Below are positions 50,869 through 59,966 of a stretch of 64,000 nucleotides of DNA, in pieces. The notes beneath the pieces were generated by a model. It was not told where the DNA came from and made no database searches. It saw nothing but the letters and a program-made list of their open reading frames with translations. A program made the position numbers and the translations under genes. Position 1 is the first letter of the stretch; each line of letters begins with the position of its first letter. The stretch comes from an uncultured Muribaculaceae bacterium (GTDB lineage: Bacteria; Bacteroidota; Bacteroidia; Bacteroidales; Muribaculaceae): the NCBI GenBank assembly GCA_947525975.1, contig CANNVE010000010.1:31942-95941 (forward strand), written 5' to 3'.

Positions 50869-52617
50869 CTATTTTTCCAACTCGCTCATCTTTCTGCGTA
50901 CAAAGAGACCGATGTTTGTGTCGTGTTCAGTCATGCCTAATTTTTTCCTAATGGCACTGCTCACATTATAATGACGCTTAAGTTGAATATATTCGCCAAC
51001 TTCTTTTCCTCTTAGGCCAATAGCATACAGGCACAAATAATTGATTTCGTCTGCCGTAAGATCATGAGTCTCTAAAAATTCGATAAAACCGGGATGAGAG
51101 GCAGTAAAGGCGAGACGCGTGCTGTTCATAAATTCATCCTTTTTTTCTCTTATTGACTCTATCCATTTCCGATAAGGTTTGGCATAATTGTCATTGTTGG
51201 CGATTTCTTTCGCCAATAAGCCATTAAGCATATCAAGCCTGGTTTTGATTACGTCTTGAATAGGCCTCTCTAATCCGGAATGTTCGTCAAGAAGATTTCT
51301 TAAATTGTCGCATTCTCTTTCTATGGTCGCCTTCTCATATTTAAGATTTTCGGTCTCTAAAATTTTATTGTCTCGCTCAAGTTCCGCTTTCTCTTTTTCG
51401 CTGCGCAACTTTTCCTTCTCCAATCCTAAATTCTCATTCTCTTTTTCAGCGATGATGCGTTTTGAACGTGAGATTCTAAAACGAGACAAAAGTATGGAGA
51501 TGGCGAAAACAGAGAGGATGATTCCGCATATCGTTCCCCAGATTATGCTATCACGATTCTTGATTTGTCTCAGTCGATCCAATTCAATATTATATTTCTG
51601 CTCAGCGAACAATATGTCTTCTGAAAAAAGGTCATGATGATAATCTTCCAGCATCGCTGAATATTCTTTATGCAAACAATACGCCTGTTCGTATTTGCAT
51701 TCACTTTCAAGAATATCGATGCTTACAGATAGATACTTAAGTGAGTCAAGAATTGTGCCCGGAACAACGATTTTGGAGAGAACACTCTCCGCTTTATTAT
51801 AGTCGCCGATTTTTTTGCAGGCATGTGCGATATTTAAGGCATCGTCAGAAGCCAGTTCAAGACTCTGAGAGTCGTCAACGATCTTGCGGATATCATCGTC
51901 TGTGCCAAATTCAATAACGTACGATAACAACGAAGAGTACAAATAGTCTTCGTTTGCGCCGAGATGTTTGTCTAAAGCATGACTGATATTCAAAATGCTA
52001 TCGGCTTTAATCCTGTCGCCCATCATGATATATCCGTCGAGCGCTTTGACATAACTCTTTAATTCGAGGATTTTATTTCCAATCCTTCCATATAATGACG
52101 CCGCATATAAATTGTTTCGGGCATAATCTTCTATTTTGTATTGTTTAAAATAAAGAGCGCCTTGGGCCACCAGCGTATGAGCCAAAATGAGAGTGTCTGT
52201 CGCTTGGCCTATGAGATTGCCGCCTGACAAAAAAGAAGTCATCGCCTTTCCGTCATCCCCCATATTCTGAAAAATACGGCCTTGATAATATAGCGTTCTC
52301 AATTTCTCGTTATGCGTTCCCTTCTTAAGGAAATAGTCTACAGCCGGCTGAATGACATTTAAATCTGTGGTGTCGATATAGTTTTTGTCAAGCGCCATTG
52401 ACATCAGCAGCGCATATTTGGCCTTTTCCTCGTCATTTCCGAGCGTTGCTTTATCCATTGATGACAATACGACCAACGCGGAGTCAGGAAAAGACGGCAT
52501 CAAATGCTCTGCCTCATCGAGCGTATCCCAAACTTCAGCATTATGGCTGCAACCGATGAGCATCGCCAAAATCGGCGATGCTGCGGCAAGGAGCATTAGT
52601 GAAATAAGTTTTCTCAT
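50869..52617 (-). CDS. TPR-membrane-HTH signalling regulator
   Basis: The 582-residue protein starts with a lipoprotein-like signal (LAAASPILAMLIGC), has about nine degenerate TPR helices (WDTLDEAEHLMPSFPDSAL, LRTLYYQGRIFQNMGDDGKAM), one membrane helix (IIWGTICGIILSVFAISILLS), a long coiled coil rich in E/K/R (about residues 395-445) and a C-terminal LuxR-like helix-turn-helix (HDLTADEINYLCLYAIGLRGKEVGEYI). This is a one-component trans-membrane regulator of the Bacteroidetes type. The start at 52615-52617 gives the lipobox; the longer frame to 52668 does not. Confidence 0.75.
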   Translation of the reverse strand: MRKLISLMLLAAASPILAMLIGCSHNAEVWDTLDEAEHLMPSFPDSALVVLSSMDKATLGNDEEKAKYALLMSMALDKNYIDTTDLNVIQPAVDYFLKKGTHNEKLRTLYYQGRIFQNMGDDGKAMTSFLSGGNLIGQATDTLILAHTLVAQGALYFKQYKIEDYARNNLYAASLYGRIGNKILELKSYVKALDGYIMMGDRIKADSILNISHALDKHLGANEDYLYSSLLSYVIEFGTDDDIRKIVDDSQSLELASDDALNIAHACKKIGDYNKAESVLSKIVVPGTILDSLKYLSVSIDILESECKYEQAYCLHKEYSAMLEDYHHDLFSEDILFAEQKYNIELDRLRQIKNRDSIIWGTICGIILSVFAISILLSRFRISRSKRIIAEKENENLGLEKEKLRSEKEKAELERDNKILETENLKYEKATIERECDNLRNLLDEHSGLERPIQDVIKTRLDMLNGLLAKEIANNDNYAKPYRKWIESIREKKDEFMNSTRLAFTASHPGFIEFLETHDLTADEINYLCLYAIGLRGKEVGEYIQLKRHYNVSSAIRKKLGMTEHDTNIGLFVRRKMSELEK

Positions 52618-52645
52618 CGTATCGCGGACACTATAACCACACATC

Positions 52646-52744
52646 ATGCCGATCAACAACATCCTCACCGTAGAAGATCTCGGTTCCTATGCCAGGCAGT
52701 CGGCCTGCGCGAATCTATTTGGCGAGAATGCTTTGGTTGACTGA
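52646..52744 (+). CDS. possible 32-residue small protein
   Basis: An ATG at 52646 opens 32 codons (NNILTVEDLGSYARQSACANLF) ending TGA. It starts between the divergent TPR gene and the AraC remnant and has no visible promoter. The regular helix pattern is plausible but it may be chance. Listed because the gap is otherwise empty. Confidence 0.2.
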   Translation: MPINNILTVEDLGSYARQSACANLFGENALVD

Positions 52745-52795
52745 TATTCGCCATGACAAATATTTTCAGCAAAGATAGCGAAAAATAATTTCATT

Positions 52796-52968
52796 TCAGT
52801 GGCATGACGCACTGAAAAATGCCGGAATCCCATTTCGCTTCAAGCGACCATATCGCAAACCTGGACAATCGCATGGCAAATAATCAGCCTGACATCGGCT
52901 GATTATTTCTCGTGGCAATGATTCCCTGTATTCATTTGGAGTCATCCCCACAATTTTTTTTTGAACAT
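52796..52968 (-). pseudogene. AraC-family regulator, 3' fragment only
   Basis: On the minus strand the residues KKIVGMTPNEYRESLPR match the very end of the AraC-type helix-turn-helix region, where KK.G.TP.EYR is the signature. An ATG stands just before a run of nine A (52954-52962); the AraC frame would need one more A to join that ATG, so the frame is also slipped. The 250 residues normally preceding are absent. What lies upstream is a promoter and a GC-rich leader (52969-53028). Confidence 0.7.
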
Positions 52969-53028
52969 GCGGGCGAGCGCTCCCTTGCGGGTGCTGAACC
53001 GGCGTTCGCAGGAGCGAAGGCAAAGTTA
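52969..53028 (-). other. promoter plus GC-rich structured leader before AraC fragment
   Basis: TAACTTTG on the minus strand (plus 53021-53028) is followed by about 52 bases that can fold: GCTCC pairs with GGAGC and AACG-CC-GGTT forms an inner hairpin. The leader joins directly to the AraC 3' fragment. The same layout, with a different leader, occurs at 61873-61947. Confidence 0.5.
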
Positions 53029-53217
53029 GCCGCTTTCCCCTGATTATCATCGCAGGGCTTTGGAAATCCGTAAATTCGGCAAGATGATCAGTAATGAGAA
53101 AGACAATCAGCATGGCCGTTGCATCATGGATTGAAAAACTGAAATGACCGTGAATGAAATAAGCATGGGCCGCGCCCGCCCGCCGGCGCAGGAAACAGCC
53201 GGGGCGCGCTCGGCGGA

Positions 53218-53646
53218 TCAAAGCCTGAGATGAAGTATCGGATACGGCCTGCCGTCGCTGTCATGCTCATCGCGGCTGACTATGCGGAACCCATGCGCCT
53301 GATAAAATCCCAAGGCGCGCGGATTCTGCTCGTTTACGTCGACGGCATCGGCGCCCAGCGATTTCGCGAATTCAAGGAGTTCGGACCCCAGGCCTTTCCC
53401 CATGCTGCCGGAGTCGACAAACAGCATCTCTATGCTATGGCCGCATAGCCCTATAAAGCCTGCGATGGCCCCTCCGTCATAAATAGCATAAAGGCTGACA
53501 GCCTTAAAATATCTGCGCATGAGAGACTCCCTGATGTCAACCACGTCTTTTTCGGTCAGGAACGAATGGGTGGCCCTTGCCGAGCGCTCCCATATCTCCG
53601 CGAGCGCCGGATAATCGTTTTCATTGCATGGTTCTATTCTTTTCAT
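53218..53646 (-). CDS. GNAT family N-acetyltransferase (YjaB-like)
   Basis: The 142-residue protein has the GNAT core IEMLFVDSGSMGKGLGSELLEFA (acetyl-CoA loop GKGLG) and FYQAHGFRIVSRD at the end, matching the YjaB/YjdJ-like group. It starts with PCNENDYPALAEIWERSARATHSFL, typical of that group. The substrate is unknown. The AraC fragment lies downstream on the same strand. Confidence 0.85.
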   Translation of the reverse strand: MKRIEPCNENDYPALAEIWERSARATHSFLTEKDVVDIRESLMRRYFKAVSLYAIYDGGAIAGFIGLCGHSIEMLFVDSGSMGKGLGSELLEFAKSLGADAVDVNEQNPRALGFYQAHGFRIVSRDEHDSDGRPYPILHLRL

Positions 53647-54075
53647 ATGCGAAGTCGTTTCGTTTATTCATCAATCCAGGCGCCGTCATGCCGCCCTCGG
53701 GCTTTGCCTGTCTGATCAGGGGCAGCTGCGCCAGCATGCTTTTCCTCGCGAGGCCTCTTCAGCCGGGATATTCGGTATCCACCGGGCTATGTTTCCGCCC
53801 TGCCATTGCGGGTAGATCAATCGTATAGTTTTCATTGCGCGGCATTGTGTTGTTGTCTTTTCAAGTCGCGGGATTTATTGCTGCCCGGGGCGTCTCTTTT
53901 TCTGCCATGGCGCTGTCGCAATTCGTTTGATTCGCATTCCGCCTGCGGATCGCGGCATCTCCGCCTTGCCTCCTTTCATGGCTTCACGCCACAAAGGTAA
54001 CGAAAATCTGCGAGCCGCACATTAAATTATCGCAAAAAAACATGGCAGGGGAGTGATATTTTGCGCGGAAATCGC
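53647..54075. other. gene-free stretch
   Basis: About 430 bases separate the GNAT gene from the promoter at 54076. All frames here are out of character with coding sequence, and I see no RNA gene. A run GCCACAAAGGTAACG near 53990 is the kind of promoter-like string seen in many intergenic regions here. I see nothing else. Confidence 0.5.
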
Positions 54076-54083
54076 TATCTTTG
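54076..54083 (+). promoter_or_regulatory. promoter -7 element for TPR regulator
   Basis: TATCTTTG fits TAnnTTTG. An ATG at 54087 would give a leaderless form, but the residues from there to 54219 are not conserved-looking, so a 130-base leader before 54219 is preferred. Confidence 0.5.
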
Positions 54084-54218
54084 TGTATGGCTAGGGATGA
54101 AGGCGCCCATGGGCAACGCGGCATCGGAAGCGCATGCCCCATGCGATGGCGTTGCGCCTGTTGCCTGCAAGGCATCGATCCGTCAAGAACCATCAAAACC
54201 AATACGTTCTATTTGCAT

Positions 54219-55643
54219 ATGGCCAAAATATCAGAATACGCGCGATGTCTGCGCCTGCGGAAGGCCGGGATGGCGCTTTGTCTATCTTTATTATCGGTTT
54301 GGGCTGCGTCATGCTCTCGTGACGCTGATGCCCAGACGCATCTCGATATGGCCCAAAGCATGCTGATAAATGGGGAGCATGACGCGGCCCAATCGGAATT
54401 GCTGATGGCGGAGTCCATGATAGCGGAAAGCGCCCCTGTTTCAGACAAGGAATGCCTCGAGCGGCTGAAAGGGATGAATTACCTCGAATTGAGGGTGATG
54501 GATAAGGCAAAGGTTTCTTTGAAGAAGGCTTTGGATTATTCCAAACAGATGAATGACACTTCACGCATCATTCAGAATTCATTTAATCTTGGATTATGCA
54601 ATAATACTATCGATGAAGCCATAGAAATATATGAGCAGGTCGTGGAGCTGGCAGAAGATAGAGAACAGGCTTTGTTGCCGGATGCTCTTGAAAAATTAGC
54701 TCAAGGGTATATCTTTAACAATGATTTTGAGAAAGCACAACGCTCGCTTGACAGGGCATACAAACTGACAGGAAATAATAGCGGCATGTCTCAGCAGATT
54801 GCGTTCACCCAATGTAATTTATGGTTGGCAGAGGGCAAACTGGAAACGGCATTGGCGGGGTTCCGATCAATACCGGCTGATTCCTGCTCGATGGTCGGAA
54901 AACTGAGTAGATCCGAACATATCTATAATATCCTCTATAAATTGGGAGATTATAGGGACGCTTTGGCCTATAAAGATTCAATATGGCAATTTACAGACTC
55001 AATAAAAAATATCAACGGAGCAAACCGAATCCAACGGCTTGAGGAAGGTTATCAACGAAATGTGGAGAATGAGCGGACAAGATTCAACATCCTTCTCTAT
55101 TCTTCATTAGGAGCGAGTGCTTTCATTGCTATAGTATTGTTTTTCGTATTGAAAAATCTGAGGTTGAAACGCCGTCAGGTCTTGTTGTCAAATCAAATTG
55201 CAGAACTTAATGTGAAACTCTCTTCGTTGCAACCGAAAGAAGAATATGATGTAGAGTCGGCTGACAACAAAGATACTGACGATATTCTGCAACTCATAAT
55301 GGAGAAATTCAGGTTATCTATGGAGATATTCAAAACACAACCTCAATATGACCTTATTAAAAAGTTGAATCTGATACGGGATTTTGATTCTGCGAATAAA
55401 CAGGAAGTCAAAGAAGTCTCAGCCGAAATAATAGGACGTTTCTCAGATGCCTGTGCCTGCCTGCGCCAGACAGTACCAGCGATGACCAACGATGACATAC
55501 TGCTGTGTTCAATGTCTTATTGCGGATGCTCCAAGGAGGTTATCTCGGCAATGATGGGGTCATCGGAAGAAGCTATACGTCGCCGCAAAAGTCGCATAAA
55601 GCAAAAATTGCCAGGATCCATTTTCTCGTTTTTCTTCAAATAA
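54219..55643 (+). CDS. TPR-membrane-HTH signalling regulator
   Basis: The 474-residue protein has a lipoprotein-like signal (LCLSLLSVWAASC), TPR-like helices (THLDMAQSMLINGEHDAAQSEL, LEKLAQGYIFNNDFEKAQRSL), one membrane helix (LYSSLGASAFIAIVLFFVL), a coiled coil, and a C-terminal HTH (MTNDDILLCSMSYCGCSKEVISAMMGSSEEAIRRRKSRI). It is the same design as the regulator at 50869 but diverged. It probably regulates the TonB-related receptor gene that follows. An internal ATG at 54270 is an alternative start. Confidence 0.75.
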   Translation: MAKISEYARCLRLRKAGMALCLSLLSVWAASCSRDADAQTHLDMAQSMLINGEHDAAQSELLMAESMIAESAPVSDKECLERLKGMNYLELRVMDKAKVSLKKALDYSKQMNDTSRIIQNSFNLGLCNNTIDEAIEIYEQVVELAEDREQALLPDALEKLAQGYIFNNDFEKAQRSLDRAYKLTGNNSGMSQQIAFTQCNLWLAEGKLETALAGFRSIPADSCSMVGKLSRSEHIYNILYKLGDYRDALAYKDSIWQFTDSIKNINGANRIQRLEEGYQRNVENERTRFNILLYSSLGASAFIAIVLFFVLKNLRLKRRQVLLSNQIAELNVKLSSLQPKEEYDVESADNKDTDDILQLIMEKFRLSMEIFKTQPQYDLIKKLNLIRDFDSANKQEVKEVSAEIIGRFSDACACLRQTVPAMTNDDILLCSMSYCGCSKEVISAMMGSSEEAIRRRKSRIKQKLPGSIFSFFFK

Positions 55644-55655
55644 CGGTCTTATTTC

Positions 55656-55698
55656 GGGACAAAAGCGTGACAATTTGGATGTGTCACAGTATTGTCCC
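55656..55698. promoter_or_regulatory. nested inverted repeat upstream of receptor gene
   Basis: GGGACAA (55656-55662) pairs with TTGTCCC (55692-55698), and inside it GTGACA (55667-55672) pairs with TGTCAC (55682-55687), symmetric about the centre. It sits between the regulator stop and the receptor start. It can be an operator for the HTH regulator or an RNA hairpin. Confidence 0.5.
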
Positions 55699-55776
55699 GC
55701 CTGATATTCGGGCAGTTATCTTTTGAGAGCTAATTTTGCATCATCAAAATTTCAGCGACTCAAAAGAAACTCGAAT

Positions 55777-57897
55777 ATGAAAAATTTGAAAATCATTCTG
55801 ACTCTGATTTTGCTCTTAGTCGCATATATTGCGAGAGCACAATCAACAGAGAGCAACACAACCTCAACATCCGAACCGGACTCCGTGAAATATGAAAAGG
55901 AGTTGATGGAGGTTGTAGTTAAAGCCAACCGTAAATATGTAAAGCCGACAAGTCGAGGCATAAAGGTCTCTATGGTTGGCAATCCTGTGGCGAAGCTCGG
56001 TTCGGCATCGGAAGCCCTCAAACAGCTTCCTATGATCGATGCGTCAAAGGGAGACATCGAAGTGCTTGGGTATGGCTCACCCCAAATCTACATCAACAAC
56101 AAGCTTGTTCGCAACACATCGGAACTGGCTATGCTCTCTGCTGAGAATCTCAAAGATGTAGAGATTCTCACAAATCCTTCGTCGAAATACGGTACTAACG
56201 TGTCATCCGTGATATTGATTCGCACCAAAAAGCCGAACGAGGGGTTTCATGTCATTGCCGCAGGTAATGGAACTATGTCGGAAGTATTTTCCGCCTCAGG
56301 AGACGTAAATTTGAACTACCACACAGAAAGCGGTTTCACTTTCTTTGGCGATTTCACATACGGCACTTCCGCATATAAACAAAAACGTTTTTACGGCGAG
56401 GAATTTTACATCCCCGTAAAAACGGAAGAATTGTTTCACACACAGACATATTCCACTGCAAGAAGTAGAAGTCAGTCTCTTTCTGCAGACGGAGGATTGA
56501 ACTATGATTTTGGCAAACATTCGGTCGGAGTCAAATACTCCTTTTACCGTACTCCGAAAAGCCCCTACACGGATCATGCCTATACGGAAACAGATGCACG
56601 GAGTGAAGTGTCGACAATAACTTCAAATACTGACCTTAACTCACAAAGTTCAATGCACCACGTGAATATGTTTGGAGATTTTGCATTGCCGCTAAGCATC
56701 GGCATGAGATTTGACGCAGACTACGTAAATTCATCCAAACGATCTTACTCTGCTGTAGATGAGAATGAACCATCGGAATGGGTACGTAACAGCAACCGTA
56801 CTATCAGTGACCTGTGGGCTGCAAAATTGGTACTAACAAGAAAATTCCAAAACACTGAAATTGAAGTCGGCTCCGATATTACACGCACATCTAATAATCA
56901 GAGCTTCTCAAGTGTGGCATCCGATAATTCCTCTTTTCTAAAACCGGGAGAAGACGATGTGAAACAACATCTCTACGCAGCATTCGGCAGTTTTGATTGG
57001 ACTCCTAATCATAAATGGAATATCTATGGCGGCTTACGCTGGGAATCTACAGACAGCAAGTATCGTCATGACAACGTCCTCAAACCTGAATTGTCGCGTT
57101 TTTATGGAAATATTCTACCGAATATCGGTGTTTCTTTCAATTCAGGAATCCACGCCTCATTGTTCTATCGGGCATCAGTTTATCGACCCGGTTATCAATC
57201 GCTGGACAATAACTATATCTATGTAACACCAACTCTTTGGGAAACCGGCAATCCAGAACTCAAGACGACATTGGTTCATCGTATAGGTCTCAATCTGTCA
57301 TATAAGAAATTCACATTGCAAAGTTCGTTCAAAGTGAATGAGCGTAATTCGAGCGCAGTGTATTACTATGATGTGGATAAGGGCATAAACGTCACACAGC
57401 CGATCAATCTGCCTCGTTATAACTCTTTTCAAATGGTGGCGGTCCAGCAACTGGATTTTGGCTTATGGCATCCCACATTGCAGGGCGTATTCTATGTACA
57501 GGATTTGAAATACGGTGCACCGCAGAGGAAGTATGATAAGCCTCTATATACATTCTCCATGAATAATAGGTTTGATATACCCGGAGGTGTATACGCTTAC
57601 TTGAGCATCTTTGGCATGGGAACCGGAAATCAGGATGTGGTATATTCGCATGGATCATGGCAGGCCTCGGTTACGATAAACAAGACGTGGAATAATTGGA
57701 CTTTTACATTATCTGCAAATGATTTATTTGGCACATGGAGGCAACCGTTTGACACAGCAACAAATACCGTAGCTTACTCATCCAATAGAAAGGGAGGCTC
57801 CCAGTCGGTGTCTTTAAGCATCCGATACACCCTTAACACAGCCAAAGGTAAGTATAAGGGTAAAACAGCAAGACAAGATGAAATTGACAGACTCTGA
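55777..57897 (+). CDS. TonB-dependent-receptor-like outer-membrane beta-barrel protein
   Basis: The 706-residue protein has a signal peptide (IILTLILLLVAYIARAQ), a plug-like region (LMEVVVKANRKYVKPTSRGI, IYINNKLVRNTSELAMLSAENLKDVEIL, SSVILIRTKKP) and a large barrel. It belongs to the outer-membrane beta-barrel (OMP_b-brl_3-like) group rather than SusC and lacks a TonB-box I can recognise. The barrel carries the aromatic girdle typical of these proteins but ends in a basic tail. The upstream TPR-HTH regulator and inverted repeat suggest regulated expression. Start chosen at the signal peptide; the longer frame adds 18 residues. Confidence 0.8.
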   Translation: MKNLKIILTLILLLVAYIARAQSTESNTTSTSEPDSVKYEKELMEVVVKANRKYVKPTSRGIKVSMVGNPVAKLGSASEALKQLPMIDASKGDIEVLGYGSPQIYINNKLVRNTSELAMLSAENLKDVEILTNPSSKYGTNVSSVILIRTKKPNEGFHVIAAGNGTMSEVFSASGDVNLNYHTESGFTFFGDFTYGTSAYKQKRFYGEEFYIPVKTEELFHTQTYSTARSRSQSLSADGGLNYDFGKHSVGVKYSFYRTPKSPYTDHAYTETDARSEVSTITSNTDLNSQSSMHHVNMFGDFALPLSIGMRFDADYVNSSKRSYSAVDENEPSEWVRNSNRTISDLWAAKLVLTRKFQNTEIEVGSDITRTSNNQSFSSVASDNSSFLKPGEDDVKQHLYAAFGSFDWTPNHKWNIYGGLRWESTDSKYRHDNVLKPELSRFYGNILPNIGVSFNSGIHASLFYRASVYRPGYQSLDNNYIYVTPTLWETGNPELKTTLVHRIGLNLSYKKFTLQSSFKVNERNSSAVYYYDVDKGINVTQPINLPRYNSFQMVAVQQLDFGLWHPTLQGVFYVQDLKYGAPQRKYDKPLYTFSMNNRFDIPGGVYAYLSIFGMGTGNQDVVYSHGSWQASVTINKTWNNWTFTLSANDLFGTWRQPFDTATNTVAYSSNRKGGSQSVSLSIRYTLNTAKGKYKGKTARQDEIDRL

Positions 57898-58008
57898 AGA
57901 AACATCATGATCAGGGCATGCGCCCCTGCGACTGCCCCTGATCCCGTGGCTTTGCCAGTAGACATCGGCGCAGTCTTCCCGGGCTTTCATCCCGCTCATC
58001 TTTTCCGG

Positions 58009-58242
58009 TCAGAAATATAAATCGTTAAGCTTCTCGAGCAATTCCGTGGTGAGCGGCCATCCGACGGCATCGCCGACAAGAGCGTCGGTGCCGCAATAGG
58101 GGCATATTCCGGTCTGATTTTTATCTGCCCAGCGCGCTACCTCGGCGGCGGGAAAGATGCGGCGGCAGTCGGCGCAGCCGCAGAGGCGCGAAGCCTCCAA
58201 CTCCTTGCGGTTGCGCAAGGTGTGGGCGTAAATAGCCATCAT
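58009..58242 (-). CDS. small zinc-binding protein (cysteine-rich)
   Basis: The 77-residue protein has CGCADCRRIF and CPYCGTDALVGD, forming a zinc ribbon of the type found in hypothetical cytoplasmic proteins that begin with a helical segment (HTLRNRKELEASRL). It overlaps the upstream small gene by 4 bases and ends the Sel1 operon. Function unknown. Confidence 0.65.
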   Translation of the reverse strand: MMAIYAHTLRNRKELEASRLCGCADCRRIFPAAEVARWADKNQTGICPYCGTDALVGDAVGWPLTTELLEKLNDLYF

Positions 58243-58460
58243 AGCGCCGATCTTATTGATTCTTTGACTCTCGGCAAATTGCTGTCGGCCAATATCGGTA
58301 TAAGGCTCGGTATCTCTTCAGCCGGCTTGTCCCGCCATTTCAGCCTTTGCGATAGACCAATCAATTCGTCGTCAAAGCGCTTGCGCGCGAACCGGGCCCG
58401 GATGCCGGCGGCAACGGCATAAGGCTCCGCATCTTTAGTCGCCACACTGCCCATAGCCAT
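58239..58460 (-). CDS. small hypothetical protein
   Basis: The 73-residue product has a basic N-terminal half (RARFARKRFDDELIGLSQRLKWRD) and a helical C-terminus. It starts 2 bases after the stop of the Sel1 gene and overlaps the zinc-binding gene by 4 bases, so it is very likely translated as part of the operon. No family is recognised. Confidence 0.55.
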   Translation of the reverse strand: MAMGSVATKDAEPYAVAAGIRARFARKRFDDELIGLSQRLKWRDKPAEEIPSLIPILADSNLPRVKESIRSAL

Positions 58461-58462
58461 CC

Positions 58463-59596
58463 TTATCTTTTGAAGTCGCGGAATTTTTTGTTGTTGAGGG
58501 CGTTCTCGGCAGCGCGGTTGCCGTGGGCGGCGGCCCGCTTGAAATAGTCGTAGGCCTTGCGCAAGTCGACCTCGACGCCAAGGCCCTTGAGGTGCATATT
58601 GCCGATTTCATACTCGGCCACATCCGCGAAAGAATCCTTTTTTAGTCTCTTGCCTGCGGCTGCCTGCTGATACAATGCCATAGCCGCCGCATAATCCCTC
58701 TCGCAGCCCGCACCGCGTTTGTAGCACTCCGCCAATTTCAATTTGGCATACATGTCTCCGCTATCGGATGCCTTTTGGAGCCACTCAAAAGCCTTGTCGA
58801 AATTCCGGTCCACGCCATCGCCGTTGAGATATGCGTTCGCCACATTGCAATATGCATCGGCATAGCCCATCTCTGCGGCCTTCACATAGCATTCAAAGGC
58901 CTTTTCTTCGCGTCCTTCGCTGCGGTATGTCTGTGCTAAATCCATGCAGGACGCCCCGTCTCCTTTCTCTTTGGAAATCTCCTCATAGAGCCGAGTCGCC
59001 TCACGCGTCCGGTCAGGCAGATAGCTGACAATTTCGACCGGTACGCCCAAGTCGTAGGATAGGGTGTCGGCAAGATTCTTTTTGTCCTTGGCAGTCCCCT
59101 GTTCGGCTTTGGCCCTCAATATCTCTATCAGGCGTTCATGCCACATCAGGGCTGCCTCCCGTCCTTCATTTTCAGAAATATCGTCGGGGCGGTCATGCAC
59201 ATAAATATTCATCAGGGATTTTGCGGCGCTCACCATGCCCTTGTCCGCTTTCTTCTTCAGCGCGTCAATCATCCGGCAAAGCCACTTCCGGCCCAATAGA
59301 TTGCGCTGCTCAGGCTCCATGTCATCGCAGATGAAGCGGTAATAGTCGGCAAGGAACTTAATTGCCTTCAGGTTGCCGCCCGTGGCCGCTCTCTCCATCC
59401 ACGACAGAAATCGGGAGGGATCCTCGCTGTAGAACGTATAGCAATACATGCCAAGCATATATTGTGCCCGGGGATTGCCCTGCTCGGCAATGGGAGTTAC
59501 GGCCTCGACAGCCGACCGCGCTTGCTCCGGATCGTCAAAATCATCGACGCTTTGCTTTATGATTTTGAGATGCCCGCATAGTTCCTTGCTGTTCAT
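58463..59596 (-). CDS. Sel1-repeat protein
   Basis: This 377-residue protein has several Sel1-like repeats (AQYMLGMYCYTF, then AAEMGYADAYCNVANAYLNGDGVDRN, FEWLQKASDSGDMYAKLKLAECYKRGAG and YFKRAAAHGNRAAENAL). There is no signal peptide. It is a paralogue of the protein at 59967: both start with an HLKII/EYFKIIRQ-like helix and share the YVHDRPDDI/YVEDCPDDI and GVPVE/GVPEA segments. Sel1 proteins mediate protein contacts; the partner here is unknown. Confidence 0.85.
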   Translation of the reverse strand: MNSKELCGHLKIIKQSVDDFDDPEQARSAVEAVTPIAEQGNPRAQYMLGMYCYTFYSEDPSRFLSWMERAATGGNLKAIKFLADYYRFICDDMEPEQRNLLGRKWLCRMIDALKKKADKGMVSAAKSLMNIYVHDRPDDISENEGREAALMWHERLIEILRAKAEQGTAKDKKNLADTLSYDLGVPVEIVSYLPDRTREATRLYEEISKEKGDGASCMDLAQTYRSEGREEKAFECYVKAAEMGYADAYCNVANAYLNGDGVDRNFDKAFEWLQKASDSGDMYAKLKLAECYKRGAGCERDYAAAMALYQQAAAGKRLKKDSFADVAEYEIGNMHLKGLGVEVDLRKAYDYFKRAAAHGNRAAENALNNKKFRDFKR

Positions 59597-59602
59597 AAGC
59601 CT

Positions 59603-59962
59603 TCAGTCAAAGATTGCATTCTTGTTTGCCAATACGAAATGCTCAAGACAGTCGCATAGCGAAGGCTCGAAATCGCAATAGGCGTTGTCGGCCTCTTCAA
59701 AGTCATCCTCTTCGCCGATGGTGATTGCCCGGCGGTAGTTGTCGGCAATCTCCTTGTTGCCTACAGTCAGTATGGCATCCTCCAGTTCATCGGGATTGGT
59801 TTCGGGATAACAGTCCAGATAGCCGGAATGTCCTCCGTTCTGCATCTCGGCATCATACCAGAAGCAGAGCGCCGCTTTCTTCTGAATCGGTGAAAGAGTC
59901 TCCGCATCGCGGTCGCAAATTTCTTCAATAAATCTATTCCAAAGAGTGTCTTTTTCTGTCAT
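59603..59962 (-). CDS. DUF4375-type (DMP19-like) protein
   Basis: The 119-residue protein has SPIQKKAALCFWYDAEMQNGG followed by SGYLDC, the conserved W...E..NGG feature of DUF4375/DMP19-like proteins, and an acidic C-terminus. It sits between two Sel1 genes with gaps of 4 and 6 bases. DUF4375 genes often sit in toxin-immunity-type and stress clusters; I cannot assign a role. Confidence 0.65.
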   Translation of the reverse strand: MTEKDTLWNRFIEEICDRDAETLSPIQKKAALCFWYDAEMQNGGHSGYLDCYPETNPDELEDAILTVGNKEIADNYRRAITIGEEDDFEEADNAYCDFEPSLCDCLEHFVLANKNAIFD

Positions 59963-59966
59963 AGCG

